From Laceyella tengchongensis (GTDB taxonomy: Bacteria > Bacillota > Bacilli > Thermoactinomycetales > Thermoactinomycetaceae), in assembly GCF_900182735.1 (NCBI RefSeq), contig NZ_FXTU01000009.1, positions 22,178 to 86,177 on the forward strand: 64,000 bases of DNA, written 5' to 3'. The position numbers were made by a program, and so were the translations under genes. Each line of letters begins with the position of its first letter. The first letter of the stretch is position 1. Positions 33,077 through 41,411 of the stretch are shown piece by piece. The notes beneath the pieces are model-generated. The model saw only the letters and a list, made by a program, of their open reading frames with translations. It was not told the DNA's origin and ran no database searches.

Positions 33077-33341
33077 CGGAGTTAATTTTTCTTTTTCTTC
33101 TAGTAGATTGGCTATGTTTTCTAGTTTCTTTATTCGTTCTTCGCGTTCCTGTCGGCTCCGGGTCTTGACGCCATCTCCACCACGTCATTTCCGTAATACC
33201 GAATTCTTCCGCCAATTCTTTATGGCTTTTACGCTGTCCTTTCGGTTTGCTCATTTCCTCGTAATATCGTAAGCATGCTTGTAATTTATCCGGGCGTATA
33301 ATTTGTTCTAACTCCCTCATCCGTTTATAATCGGTTCTCAT
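33063..33341 (-). CDS. Terminase small subunit-like HTH protein (phBC6A51 type)
   Basis: A 92-residue protein with helix-turn-helix HKELAEEFGITEMTWWRWRQ near residues 39-58, preceded by a basic N-terminus (MRTDYKRMRELEQIIRPDKL). ATG at 33341 with a perfect AAAGGAGGTG site. After the HTH the frame turns into a Lys/Arg/Thr-rich stretch and overlaps the large-subunit frame by 14 nt, while the next frame carries a more protein-like continuation. Function inferred from position and HTH. Confidence 0.7.
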   Translation of the reverse strand: MRTDYKRMRELEQIIRPDKLQACLRYYEEMSKPKGQRKSHKELAEEFGITEMTWWRWRQDPEPTGTRRTNKETRKHSQSTRRKRKINSVADV

Positions 33342-33495
33342 CGTTAGCACCTCCTTTGTTTTAGCGTTAGGAACGCTATGTACGTCGTGGGGAAGGGGAG
33401 GAACCCGCGCGGCTATAAAGGGGAAATGAACTATGATATAAAACATGCCCAACCGCTACGCCACACGTGGCAACGGAAAGGCATGTCATATAAAA

Positions 33496-33526
33496 AGGCG
33501 CTACCGGAAATTAACCGATAAGCGCC
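33496..33526 (-). terminator. Terminator after HNH gene
   Basis: GGCGCTTATCGG/CCGGTAGCGCC then TTTTTA on the minus strand. Confidence 0.75.
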
Positions 33527-33542
33527 ATTAGATTATAAGTAT

Positions 33543-34442
33543 TTATGATACGTCGATTTCCCGGACTATTTCGCGGATTTCTTTATGGTTTGGTAGGTGC
33601 TTCCACGATTTATTGTATAATAAAGCGCTAATATACGCTTGCCGTAAACCAAACCACTCCGCTACTTCTTCTTGCTTTAAACCCGCTTTCTGATTTTCTT
33701 TTGTATTAATCAACGGTGAAATTATGCGGATAAAAATAGCTTGTAGCTCCGTTAATTTTGACATACCGTGCGTGCTTCCTTTTAATTGTCTACCTGATTT
33801 TACTTTATCTTCTACATTGTCTTTAGGCGTACCTATCACTAAATGATGCGGCGCTACACAAGCCCTATTGTGGCACTTATGCCTTACTACGTAACCTTTA
33901 GGTATGTCGCCGTGAAATTTTTTATACATAAAGCGGTGAGCAAAACCGTCCGCTACTCTAAAGTATCCGTCGGGCGTAGGCACGCGGTTAACTACTTCCC
34001 AACAGCGTGTTACTTCGTTTATTTTAACATCAATTGTCATGTGTTTATGAAATGGACTATCGTTATTTACTTTAAAAGAAAAATCAGGTTGTATTTTTTC
34101 AAATGAATTAACTTTTCCGCGCGTTCTACCGCTTTTAATCATGTCTTGCACATTATCCTTTTGTGTACCTAATTCCATGTGTTCAATATTAATACAACCA
34201 CCAAAATCGCAAAGGTGTCTTATAACAAACCCTTTCGGTATTTCTCCGTAATAGTGTTCGTAAACTGCGCGGTGGATATATGTTTCTTTGCCGTTTATAC
34301 AAATCCGCCCGCGCCCGTCTTTTCTTAATTTGCGCCCGACAACTTTATAACACCCATTAGGTAAAATTTCGTATTTCAATGGCTTTTTGTTAGAATTACC
34401 TTTTAACCAAATCTCTCCGTAATTATTTGTCGTTTCGAACAA
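33543..34442 (-). CDS. Tandem HNH homing-type endonuclease
   Basis: A 299-residue protein containing two related HNH modules: YIHRAVYEHYYGEIPKGFVIRHLCDFGGCINIEHMELGT (about residues 55-95) and AHRFMYKKFHGDIPKGYVVRHKCHNRACVAPHHLVIGT (about 165-205). A C-terminal HTH-like segment follows (LKQEEVAEWFGLRQAYISALLY). Such genes are mobile and often sit near phage terminases. TTG start with GGGAGGGGG about 9 nt upstream. It lies between integrase and terminase. Confidence 0.85.
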   Translation of the reverse strand: MFETTNNYGEIWLKGNSNKKPLKYEILPNGCYKVVGRKLRKDGRGRICINGKETYIHRAVYEHYYGEIPKGFVIRHLCDFGGCINIEHMELGTQKDNVQDMIKSGRTRGKVNSFEKIQPDFSFKVNNDSPFHKHMTIDVKINEVTRCWEVVNRVPTPDGYFRVADGFAHRFMYKKFHGDIPKGYVVRHKCHNRACVAPHHLVIGTPKDNVEDKVKSGRQLKGSTHGMSKLTELQAIFIRIISPLINTKENQKAGLKQEEVAEWFGLRQAYISALLYNKSWKHLPNHKEIREIVREIDVS

Positions 34443-34529
34443 TGTAACATTCCCCCTCCCGTTCGTAAATCTCCGGGTTTAAACCCCTCGATATACATTA
34501 CCGATGGGAACGCTGTTTCGCACACTTAT

Positions 34530-35579
34530 CTAAAGAAATTTATTTACCGGGCTGAACTTCATGTGTTGCGCTTTTATGTCCTCCGTATCTAACTGTATAT
34601 ACCTTCTGGTGGTAGCGATGTCCGAGTGAGATAGAATCCTTTGCAAAGTAAAGACATCTCCGCCATTCAAAAGGAAATTTCTAGCAAAACAATGACGGAA
34701 CATATGCGGTGTTGCCCGTTCTACTCCCGCTTCCTCTGCGTACTTCCACAGTCGACGGCGGAAAGTATCCGGTATCATAGGCTCGCCGTAAGCGGTAAGA
34801 AAGACGTAATCTTGCTCGTCAAAATACTGTTTGTTTTCCTCGTGTAACTCCGTAATCATTTTCATTACCTTGCGGCTAACCGGTATATCGCGGCTTTTCC
34901 GGTTCTTCGCTACCTCTGCCGGGATAGTAAGCGTTAGCCGTTTCGTATCTAAATGCTCAATACGGATATTAACTAACTCATTAATGCGTATTCCAGTATC
35001 GAGCAATAAGAGCATGATAATCTTATCTCTAAAACCGCTGTATTGCCGCGTGTCTACCGCTCCCAACAGCTTCTTTATCTCCGTATCAGTAAATCCGGTT
35101 AAATCGTCAACGCTATCCGATTTAAGTAGCTTTATTTTCTCCATCGGATTAGCGGATAAATAACCTTCACTATACCAAAAACGGCACATCACACGAAGCG
35201 TCCGTAAACGGATATTTATCGTATTCACCGATAACCCCTTTATGGCTTTTTCCCGCCGCTCGTCCCCTTCGTACGGGCTACGCTCATCCTTCATATACGT
35301 AATATAACTACGGATGACTTCCGGTGTTAACTGTTGTATTGTAGTAACATCCGGGTAGAATTCCGAAAGGAACCGCCGGAACCATTCCATATGCTTGTAG
35401 TAGTCGTGTATGGTGCGCGGGCGCATGCCCTCCGCTTTCTTCGCGGTTACAAACAGTTCTAGCGCTTCATCAAAGGTTAGTTCCTGCACCATACTAACGT
35501 TACTAACCACTGCTTTGCGCTCTTTGACGTGACTTTTACCCTTACGCTCTCTTACCGGTGTTTTCCGTTTTTCGGACAT
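34530..35579 (-). CDS. int: Tyrosine recombinase (integrase) of the tRNA-Ser element
   Basis: A 349-residue phage-type tyrosine recombinase. An N-terminal SAM-like core-binding domain (TFDEALELFVTAKKAEGMRPRTI...) precedes the catalytic domain, with R in TGIRINEL, HxxR in HMFRHCFARNF, His in LSHSDIATTRRYI and the nucleophilic Tyr in RRYI. The frame opens at 35603, but the ATG at 35579 has AAAGGTGG upstream. It is 133 bp from the tRNA-Ser att copy, the standard place for the element's integrase. Confidence 0.92.
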   Translation of the reverse strand: MSEKRKTPVRERKGKSHVKERKAVVSNVSMVQELTFDEALELFVTAKKAEGMRPRTIHDYYKHMEWFRRFLSEFYPDVTTIQQLTPEVIRSYITYMKDERSPYEGDERREKAIKGLSVNTINIRLRTLRVMCRFWYSEGYLSANPMEKIKLLKSDSVDDLTGFTDTEIKKLLGAVDTRQYSGFRDKIIMLLLLDTGIRINELVNIRIEHLDTKRLTLTIPAEVAKNRKSRDIPVSRKVMKMITELHEENKQYFDEQDYVFLTAYGEPMIPDTFRRRLWKYAEEAGVERATPHMFRHCFARNFLLNGGDVFTLQRILSHSDIATTRRYIQLDTEDIKAQHMKFSPVNKFL

Positions 35580-35711
35580 AAAAAATGCGCCACCTTTCAA
35601 CACGCGCGCGACACGCGGTTACAGGTAACGCACCTCAACGGTTATCATGTTAATTTACCGGTTTCCGGCGTTTAAAATAACGCCTTTAAAACGTGAAAAA
35701 CGTTGATATTA

Positions 35712-35772
35712 TTGGCGGAGAGAGAGGGATTCGAACCCTCGGTACGGGTTACCCCGCACAACGGTTTTCGAG
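35712..35772 (-). other. att site within the intact tRNA-Ser
   Basis: 61 bp identical to 21598-21658. Integration rebuilt the tRNA and left the displaced 3' half at the other end. Confidence 0.9.
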
Positions 35773-35804
35773 ACCGCCTCCTTCAACCACTCGGACATCT
35801 CTCC
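35713..35804 (-). tRNA. tRNA-Ser (anticodon CGA)
   Basis: 92 nt with an encoded CCA end, acceptor stem GGAGAGA/TCTCTCC, D arm GTCCGAGTGGTTGAAGGA, anticodon loop CTCGAAA (CGA), a long variable arm and T arm GGTTCGAATCC. Complete cloverleaf by inspection. Confidence 0.95.
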
Positions 35805-35830
35805 ATAAGTTAAATACTAACACTAATATA

Positions 35831-36304
35831 TTATATCGAAATGCCAAAAAAAATCAAGCCTTCGCTCCCACTTTTCCTTTGCCCGGCTACACAAAAACAA
35901 AGAAGAGCCGATGCGAGCCCTTCTCCGCTCTTGTCCCTTTTTCTCATTGGCTTATCATCTTCCTGCATCTGCAGTTGAACCTTGGACATCGGTTCCCATC
36001 GGTCAAATGTGTCCACTGTCTTAGGAATAGCACAACCAATCAAGATGGCGATGATCACCAGCAGTTGCAACCCCAAAATGACGGCGTGACGAATGCGGCG
36101 CAATCTTTTGTTTATCGTGGGGCGGGTAAACCACACGACCGCACTCATCCAAACGACGGGAAACACGACGGACAAGAATTGAAACAACAGTGCCTCCAGC
36201 GGCGACGATGCGGCGTGGCCTTGCGCCTCATCCATCATCTGCAATCCCAACATCCCAATGCCCAACCCCAGCACCCATTGCACCAATTGCGTAAGGATTC
36301 CCAT
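35831..36304 (-). CDS. Membrane protein, three to four TM segments
   Basis: A 157-residue unrecognised protein with hydrophobic segments around residues 5-22, 35-58 and 73-95, and a basic, low-complexity C-terminus. The ATG at 36304 has AAGAGGTGG upstream. It is the first backbone gene to the right of the tRNA, 26 bp from it. It could be partly affected at its 3' end, since the last 40 residues look unlike a membrane protein tail. Confidence 0.55.
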   Translation of the reverse strand: MGILTQLVQWVLGLGIGMLGLQMMDEAQGHAASSPLEALLFQFLSVVFPVVWMSAVVWFTRPTINKRLRRIRHAVILGLQLLVIIAILIGCAIPKTVDTFDRWEPMSKVQLQMQEDDKPMRKRDKSGEGLASALLCFCVAGQRKSGSEGLIFFGISI

Positions 36305-36385
36305 CTTATCCACCTCTTTTCTAGAATGTATCCTTATCGTAACTGGTGCACTTCAAAAAACTTCAAAAAGAATCAAGGGGTTGGC

Positions 36386-36416
36386 AAAAAAAATGCCCTT
36401 TCTCGTGAAAAGGGCG
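36386..36416 (-). terminator. Terminator after glnL-like gene
   Basis: GCCCTTT/AAAGGGC then TTTTTTTT on the minus strand. Confidence 0.8.
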
Positions 36417-36443
36417 ATCGAAACTAAGGCAGGATGCGGATGA

Positions 36444-37346
36444 TCATTGGCTGTCCTCTTTGGCCAATTCATAAAAGGCGATTAGAAACTTTCGCGTATC
36501 CAACCGCACATGGTACTCTTGGTGTTGGCGCATATGCTGAACCATCTTGCTCAGTTCAGCCCCACCGAAAAAACCGCTATACCGAACCACATGCTCATGA
36601 GCATATCCTTGATGCACCGCCGTCGCCGCCAGATTGCCAAAAGCTACACGGATGGCGCGTCGCATGCGTTGACGCACAGACTTTTCCAATTTGCGTAATT
36701 CCTCTTCCGTCACCTGCGTCCCCATCCGCTTCATCACCGGCGCTTGGCATATTTCTTTAAGCTGCGGCAATTCGTGTCCGGGATCGCTCTGTTCCCGCTC
36801 ATGGAGGGTTAATAGCGCTTCCATCAAATCGGCCCTTCCGCTCTCATCCCAGATGCCCAACTCGGTCAAAATCGTCTTGCCCGCGCGCTGCAATCGTTCC
36901 ACTGCGCTGGACGCGGATTGGGGCACGGGGGGTTGCGAAGGGGACATGATTTGGTAGATGCTCTTCAGCTTGTTTTCGTATTCCAACTCCCGTTTGATGT
37001 TTTTCAAGACCCGTTGCACCTTCAGGCGGTTCAGCGGCTTTTCAAAATGGTAATAAATCTCGTCTTTGGTCAACGAGATGCTCTCGATATGATGGTCTTG
37101 GGAGATCATCACGATCTTGCCGTCAAATCCGTCAGCATTTAACCGCTCCACCGTTTCCAAACCGTCGCGACCCGACATGATGTAATCGATGATCAGGACA
37201 TCCACTCTCTTGTTGATCATCAACTCTGTCGAAATCGCTTTCCCGTCATCTGCTTCCCCCACCACTTCACCCAGGTCGTAGTCCTCAATCAGGTCGGTCA
37301 GCATCAAGCGGACAGCCTCATCGTCATCCACAATGTAAATGCGCAT
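36444..37346 (-). CDS. glnL: Response regulator GlnL-like (YcbB type)
   Basis: A 300-residue regulator. The N-terminal receiver domain has DDDEAVRLML, phosphorylation Asp in DVLIIDYIMSGRDG, and a late K in FEKP. The C-terminal YcbB-type DNA-binding domain includes EICQAPVMKRMGTQVTEEELRKLEKSVRQRMRRAIRVA and AHEHVVRYSGFFGGAELSKMV. In Bacillus subtilis GlnL controls glutamine use with GlnK. ATG at 37346 with AAAGGAGG upstream; the gene overlaps the kinase by 23 bp. No glutaminase or transporter target is adjacent. Confidence 0.85.
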   Translation of the reverse strand: MRIYIVDDDEAVRLMLTDLIEDYDLGEVVGEADDGKAISTELMINKRVDVLIIDYIMSGRDGLETVERLNADGFDGKIVMISQDHHIESISLTKDEIYYHFEKPLNRLKVQRVLKNIKRELEYENKLKSIYQIMSPSQPPVPQSASSAVERLQRAGKTILTELGIWDESGRADLMEALLTLHEREQSDPGHELPQLKEICQAPVMKRMGTQVTEEELRKLEKSVRQRMRRAIRVAFGNLAATAVHQGYAHEHVVRYSGFFGGAELSKMVQHMRQHQEYHVRLDTRKFLIAFYELAKEDSQ

Positions 37347-38613
37347 GGTTCTCCTCCTTTCGTTCCGGACGACGCAGGGGGAGGGGCAGGGAGACGGTGA
37401 ATTCGGTTTCCCGTTTTTGCTGATCACTCCACACCTTCACTTCCCCCCCAGCTTCTTCAACCAAGCCCTTCACATGAAATAAGCCGATTCCCGTCGATTG
37501 TTTTCCTTGTTCATCCCATTTGGTCGTGTAGCCCTCGACAAACACCCGCTCCACCGGTTGGCGGATGCCAGGCCCATTGTCCCACACTTGAAAATGCACC
37601 CAATCTTTGTCATAGATGGCAGTGATTTTAATTACCCCGCTCCGCTCAATCGCTTCAACCGCGTTGCTGACCAGATTGGTCAAAATGGACAGCATCATGT
37701 TGGTCGGATACAGGGGATGTTCCCCATAGACATGGCGCATAAACTCAATCCGCCGCCCTTTCCGCTCGGCATAGTTGCGCCCCGCCAAGAAAACGATTTC
37801 CAACAGCTCATGCACATTTACTTCGTCCGGTGCATGCTCCCGTTTCATCAAGCGGGATAACCCCACATCAATTACTTCCAAATGCTTGTGGATTTCGTGG
37901 CATCGCACGCAAATCTGCCGCAATTGCTGGATCATCTCATCCCGGTCCGTGCTCCCTTCCTGCAATAGTTGTTGCACTTGCTTGACGTCATGAGACACCT
38001 GTTTGGCTTGGTCAAGCAACTTGTCCATGTAATGTGCCTCTTCATACAAACCTGCCAGCATCATCAATTTTTGCTGTTTCTCCTGCCGTTCCCGCTTGAA
38101 GATGATCATCGCGTACACGCCAATCACAGTCAGGTTGCGAATCATAGCAATGATCCACAGATAAGTGAACCGCCTCAGTTCGAACTCCGCGGGGCCAAAT
38201 TGCTTGCGCAACATTAATTCAACCATGCCGCTCATCACTTCAGTGCCGAAGCCGATCAATAAAATGACAAAGGGTTGGTCGTGGTAATCCCGCACCCGCA
38301 CCCAATGCAAAAGAGCTGCGTATGTCAAATAGTAAGAAAAAGACGGCAAGTAGTCGCTGATGAACACATCCAAATCAACTCCGCCATAAAACCAAGCATG
38401 CAATCCGCTCCGCCAGGCCACGACCGCTATGGAGACCGCCAGCCCAATCGTCAACGGGGAATACTGCCGAATCCACAAGATGGCGAAAAAATAAATAGGA
38501 ATGCTCATGCTCACCCGGTAATCATCTTGAAATGGATGCACATTGTATTCGCCCGCGAGCGGAACCGCGAGGACAACGGCAATTAGCCACAACCAATCCA
38601 TCCGCCTTTGCAT
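37324..38613 (-). CDS. glnK: Sensor histidine kinase GlnK-like
   Basis: A 429-residue kinase: six or so hydrophobic segments in the first 190 residues, then a helical phospho-acceptor region (QAKQVSHDVKQVQQLLQEG, His in SHD) and an HATPase domain with N box ILTNLVSNAVEAIE and G boxes WDNGPGI and STGIGLFHVKGLVEEAGG. The ATG at 38613 has GAGGAGGTGG upstream. It is coupled to the GlnL-like regulator. Assignment to GlnK rests on the partner type and the membrane domain. Confidence 0.82.
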   Translation of the reverse strand: MQRRMDWLWLIAVVLAVPLAGEYNVHPFQDDYRVSMSIPIYFFAILWIRQYSPLTIGLAVSIAVVAWRSGLHAWFYGGVDLDVFISDYLPSFSYYLTYAALLHWVRVRDYHDQPFVILLIGFGTEVMSGMVELMLRKQFGPAEFELRRFTYLWIIAMIRNLTVIGVYAMIIFKRERQEKQQKLMMLAGLYEEAHYMDKLLDQAKQVSHDVKQVQQLLQEGSTDRDEMIQQLRQICVRCHEIHKHLEVIDVGLSRLMKREHAPDEVNVHELLEIVFLAGRNYAERKGRRIEFMRHVYGEHPLYPTNMMLSILTNLVSNAVEAIERSGVIKITAIYDKDWVHFQVWDNGPGIRQPVERVFVEGYTTKWDEQGKQSTGIGLFHVKGLVEEAGGEVKVWSDQQKRETEFTVSLPLPLRRPERKEENHAHLHCG

Positions 38614-38698
38614 GCTTATCCACCTCCTCACATACAGACGCAAACACATTATACACGAATCATCCGAATAATCTAATATTATTGATTCCCGCAAACTG

Positions 38699-38740
38699 AA
38701 AAACAGGAAACCTCTTGTTCCGTCTAAGAGGTTTCCTGTT
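38699..38740 (-). terminator. Terminator overlapping the tadA 3' end
   Basis: AACAGGAAACCTCTT/AAGAGGTTTCCTGTT; the T-rich tail is modest. Confidence 0.65.
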
Positions 38741-39215
38741 GCCGTTGTCGCTTTCTCTCTTTGTTCCGCTGGCGGAGCGCCCGAAAAAATTCGGTCAGAA
38801 TGGCGCCGCAAGCCTCTTTATTTATGCCTGAGATCACTTCTGTCTGGTGGTTGAACCGTCCATCTGTCAATATATTCATCAACGTCCCGGCACAACCCGC
38901 TTTGGGGTCCTCCGTTCCATAAATCACCCGTCTGATGCGTGCTTGCAGAATCGCCCCCGCACACATGGGGCACGGTTCCAACGTAACATAGAGATCACAG
39001 TCATTCAGCCGCCACCCTCCCACGCGCTCCGCCGCTTGGCGAATGGCAATTATCTCTGCATGGGCGGTGGGATCGTGTTGCGTCTCGCGCAAGTTGTAAC
39101 CCCTGCCGATCACTTGCCCATCTTTGACAATGACCGCCCCAATCGGGACTTCCCCAATCGCTTCTGCTTTTTTGGCTTCCTGCAAAGCTTCATTCATCCA
39201 ACGTTCGTGTTCCAA
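38724..39215 (-). CDS. tadA: tRNA-specific adenosine deaminase
   Basis: A 163-residue zinc deaminase that converts A34 to inosine in tRNA-Arg. Motifs: PTAHAEIIAIRQAA (HAE, with the proton-shuttle Glu) and LEPCPMCAGAI (PCxxC zinc ligands), then GTEDPKAG, typical of TadA. The frame begins at GTG 39227, but the AGAGGTG site lies 8 nt before the TTG at 39215, which is preferred. It is flanked by the TldD-like gene upstream and followed by a hairpin. Confidence 0.93.
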   Translation of the reverse strand: MEHERWMNEALQEAKKAEAIGEVPIGAVIVKDGQVIGRGYNLRETQHDPTAHAEIIAIRQAAERVGGWRLNDCDLYVTLEPCPMCAGAILQARIRRVIYGTEDPKAGCAGTLMNILTDGRFNHQTEVISGINKEACGAILTEFFRALRQRNKERKRQRQQETS

Positions 39216-39276
39216 TGCGCTATTCACCTCTGCGGCGATTATAACACATGGAGCCTTGTCAGGTCTCCCGACTCCA

Positions 39277-40638
39277 TCAGTGATCAGCAGTATCCGTAAA
39301 CCGAAACCGGTCGATCAAAAGCGCGGGCGTGCGGCAATATCCCCGCGCATGGCTGATCATTCGGCTTTCCCGCCCCACTGCCACAATCCGTTGCAAAGCT
39401 TGAACGACGCTCTCCCTCATGCACAAGTCCTTGATTGGCGCCACCACTTTTCCCTTTTCAACGAGAAAGGTACCGTCCCGGGTGATTCCCGTCATGACCG
39501 TCTCTTTGGGATGGACAGTGGCCAAATAATTGAATCGAGTTACCACAATTCCTTTGTCCATGCGTTTAATCAACTCTTCATATGAGCAGGTTCCGGCTTC
39601 GACTTCCAAGAAAGAAGGTGCCACTCCCCGCATATCTTCAAGGGGAAATACAGCGCTGCCCGTTGACTGGGTTCCCACTTTCCGCGCTGTCCAATCGTCG
39701 TAGACCATGCCGCTAATTCTGCCCCGGTCAACCAAGGTGACAGGCCGCCTCGCCTGCCCTTCCCAATCGAAAGGAAAAGGCAACCCCATTTCATCCAGCG
39801 GATTTTCCTTGATGGTCAACAGTGGAGACAGATACGGTTCACCCATGCGCGTAGAAGCGAAACTGCGCCCTTCATGATAAAGAACGGGGTTAAAGCTGTA
39901 GCAAGCCCAATTGGTCACCAGATCGGCCACCGCTTTTGGTTCCAGCAAGACTTGATATGTCCCCGGCTCCACCACGATCGGATGCCGGCTCGCCAAGCAC
40001 TTGTTTCTGGCTGTTTCCGCCACACGCTCCGCCTCCAGCTCATAGAAAGAACGCTTGGTGTCCGTGTCGTATCCCGAACCGGACTCCCCGGTCACAACCG
40101 CATGCAATTCCGCTTTGCTACGCCGCCCATAAAGACGGACGCCCCTTGAGTTCACAACGGCATGATCTTGGATGGAGACCTGGCAAGAACCGGCGCCGAT
40201 CAATCCCTTCGCTTTGGCCGCTTCCGCAATAACATACACCTTTTTGGCCATTTCTAGCGGTGAAACTTGCTCTGTCGCCTCGTCAAAGCCGATGATTTGA
40301 GGGATCGGCTCCGGTTTGACGAAACTCGTCCGCAAGTGCTGGACATCCGCATACTGACTCAATCGCACAGCATGTTCCACCGTCATCCGCAGGGTTTCCT
40401 CATCCAACTGATTGCAAGAGGCCATGCCCAACCGACCATCCAATATCACCCGCACGACCAATTGCAACTCACGTTTGCGTACATGTTGCACAATCTGGTT
40501 GTTATCAAGGCGCGACAGATAATGCGACTGGCCTAAAATCGCACAAGCAACCTGGTCAGCAACCTGTTTCCCATAATCCATCACATAATCGCAGGCTTGC
40601 AACAACCGCTTTCCTTCCATATGTTCCTTTATTTTCAT
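39277..40638 (-). CDS. TldD/PmbA-family metalloprotease
   Basis: A 453-residue TldD/PmbA-type protein. Members form heterodimers that degrade unfolded or leader peptides (for example microcin maturation). Seen: a helical N-domain, GVRLYGRRSKAELHAVVTG and the beta-rich C-terminal domain with ISGMVYDDWTARKVGTQSTGSAV. No HExxxH motif is obvious, so this is the PmbA/TldE-like, non-catalytic type. Unlike the usual arrangement no partner gene is adjacent; it must be elsewhere. Start ATG 40638, or 40620 behind AAAGGA. Confidence 0.85.
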   Translation of the reverse strand: MKIKEHMEGKRLLQACDYVMDYGKQVADQVACAILGQSHYLSRLDNNQIVQHVRKRELQLVVRVILDGRLGMASCNQLDEETLRMTVEHAVRLSQYADVQHLRTSFVKPEPIPQIIGFDEATEQVSPLEMAKKVYVIAEAAKAKGLIGAGSCQVSIQDHAVVNSRGVRLYGRRSKAELHAVVTGESGSGYDTDTKRSFYELEAERVAETARNKCLASRHPIVVEPGTYQVLLEPKAVADLVTNWACYSFNPVLYHEGRSFASTRMGEPYLSPLLTIKENPLDEMGLPFPFDWEGQARRPVTLVDRGRISGMVYDDWTARKVGTQSTGSAVFPLEDMRGVAPSFLEVEAGTCSYEELIKRMDKGIVVTRFNYLATVHPKETVMTGITRDGTFLVEKGKVVAPIKDLCMRESVVQALQRIVAVGRESRMISHARGYCRTPALLIDRFRFTDTADH

Positions 40639-40947
40639 CTCCGGCCACCTCGATCCGAATATTCAGATACCAAGCGTTTGCCAAGCCATTATTTTTATTT
40701 CCCCGGAAATATTCACCGCCCCATAGCCTTTGCGTCCACTAGGGCGAATTGTTAATTTCTACAACGGTTACCTTTTTCCTTTTCACCAAGAACAATTTGC
40801 CGGGAGGAAGAACAGGTGCATGCCGGACGTCAAAAAAAACATGCCACTCCCCTCGACAAGGGTGGACATGCCTCAATCATGCGTCCGTTGTGTCTGTTCG
40901 TTCCCCGGCCCGGGAGAGCAGGGCGATCGGCCGTATTGAACAAGATC
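40639..40947. other. Intergenic region with terminator for zur
   Basis: The only clear element is the minus-strand hairpin GGCATGTCCACCCT/AGGGGAGTGGCATG with T8 (40833-40872). Short plus frames here look accidental. Confidence 0.6.
40833..40872 (-). terminator. Terminator after zur
   Basis: Hairpin GGCATGTCCACCCT...AGGGGAGTGGCATG followed by T8. Confidence 0.8.
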
Positions 40948-41376
40948 CTACGCATTTTTCTCGTATTCTTTGCACTCCACGCATATGCCATATATCTCAA
41001 ACTTGTGGCCGGTGATCTCAAAATTCTCCGGCTGGCCGAAAATCGCCTTCATCGGACAGAGTTCAATCGCGCGCGTGCGACCGCATTCGGTGCATATGAT
41101 ATGGTGATGATGCGAATCACCACCGCAATGAATGCGATAGCGCCGTTCACCGTTCCATTCCGTCCCTTCGACAATCCCCAACTGCTCAAACAAGGCCAAG
41201 TTACGATACACTGTGTCAAAGCTAAGACCTGGATAATCTTTCTGCATCAAATCCAAAACTTCTTTGGCTGTCAAGTACCGCCCTTCTTCAAAGAAGAGCT
41301 GCACCATCATTTCCCGCTTACCGGTATACTTATATCCGTTCTGTTTCAACAGATTAAGCGCTTGTTTGATATCCAC
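40948..41376 (-). CDS. zur: Fur-family regulator, probably Zur
   Basis: A 142-residue Fur-family repressor. N-terminal winged helix (YKYTGKREMMVQLFFEEGRYLTAKEVLDLM...LSFDTVYRNL). The C-terminal metal-binding domain has GGDSHHHHIICTECGRTRAIELC and a second CVECKEY, giving the two CxxC pairs of the structural zinc site. Its position after a ZnuABC operon with a Zur box upstream supports Zur over Fur or PerR. GTG start with ATAGGAGCG. It is likely the last gene of the zinc operon and so autoregulated. Confidence 0.88.
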   Translation of the reverse strand: MDIKQALNLLKQNGYKYTGKREMMVQLFFEEGRYLTAKEVLDLMQKDYPGLSFDTVYRNLALFEQLGIVEGTEWNGERRYRIHCGGDSHHHHIICTECGRTRAIELCPMKAIFGQPENFEITGHKFEIYGICVECKEYEKNA

Positions 41377-41411
41377 CGCTATCGCTCCTATATCGCCTGG
41401 TCCTTACTTTT

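Noticed and set aside
35693..36427. 244-codon plus frame across the tRNA-Ser and membrane-protein gene
   Set aside because: It is antisense to the tRNA and to a better gene; its composition is not protein-like.
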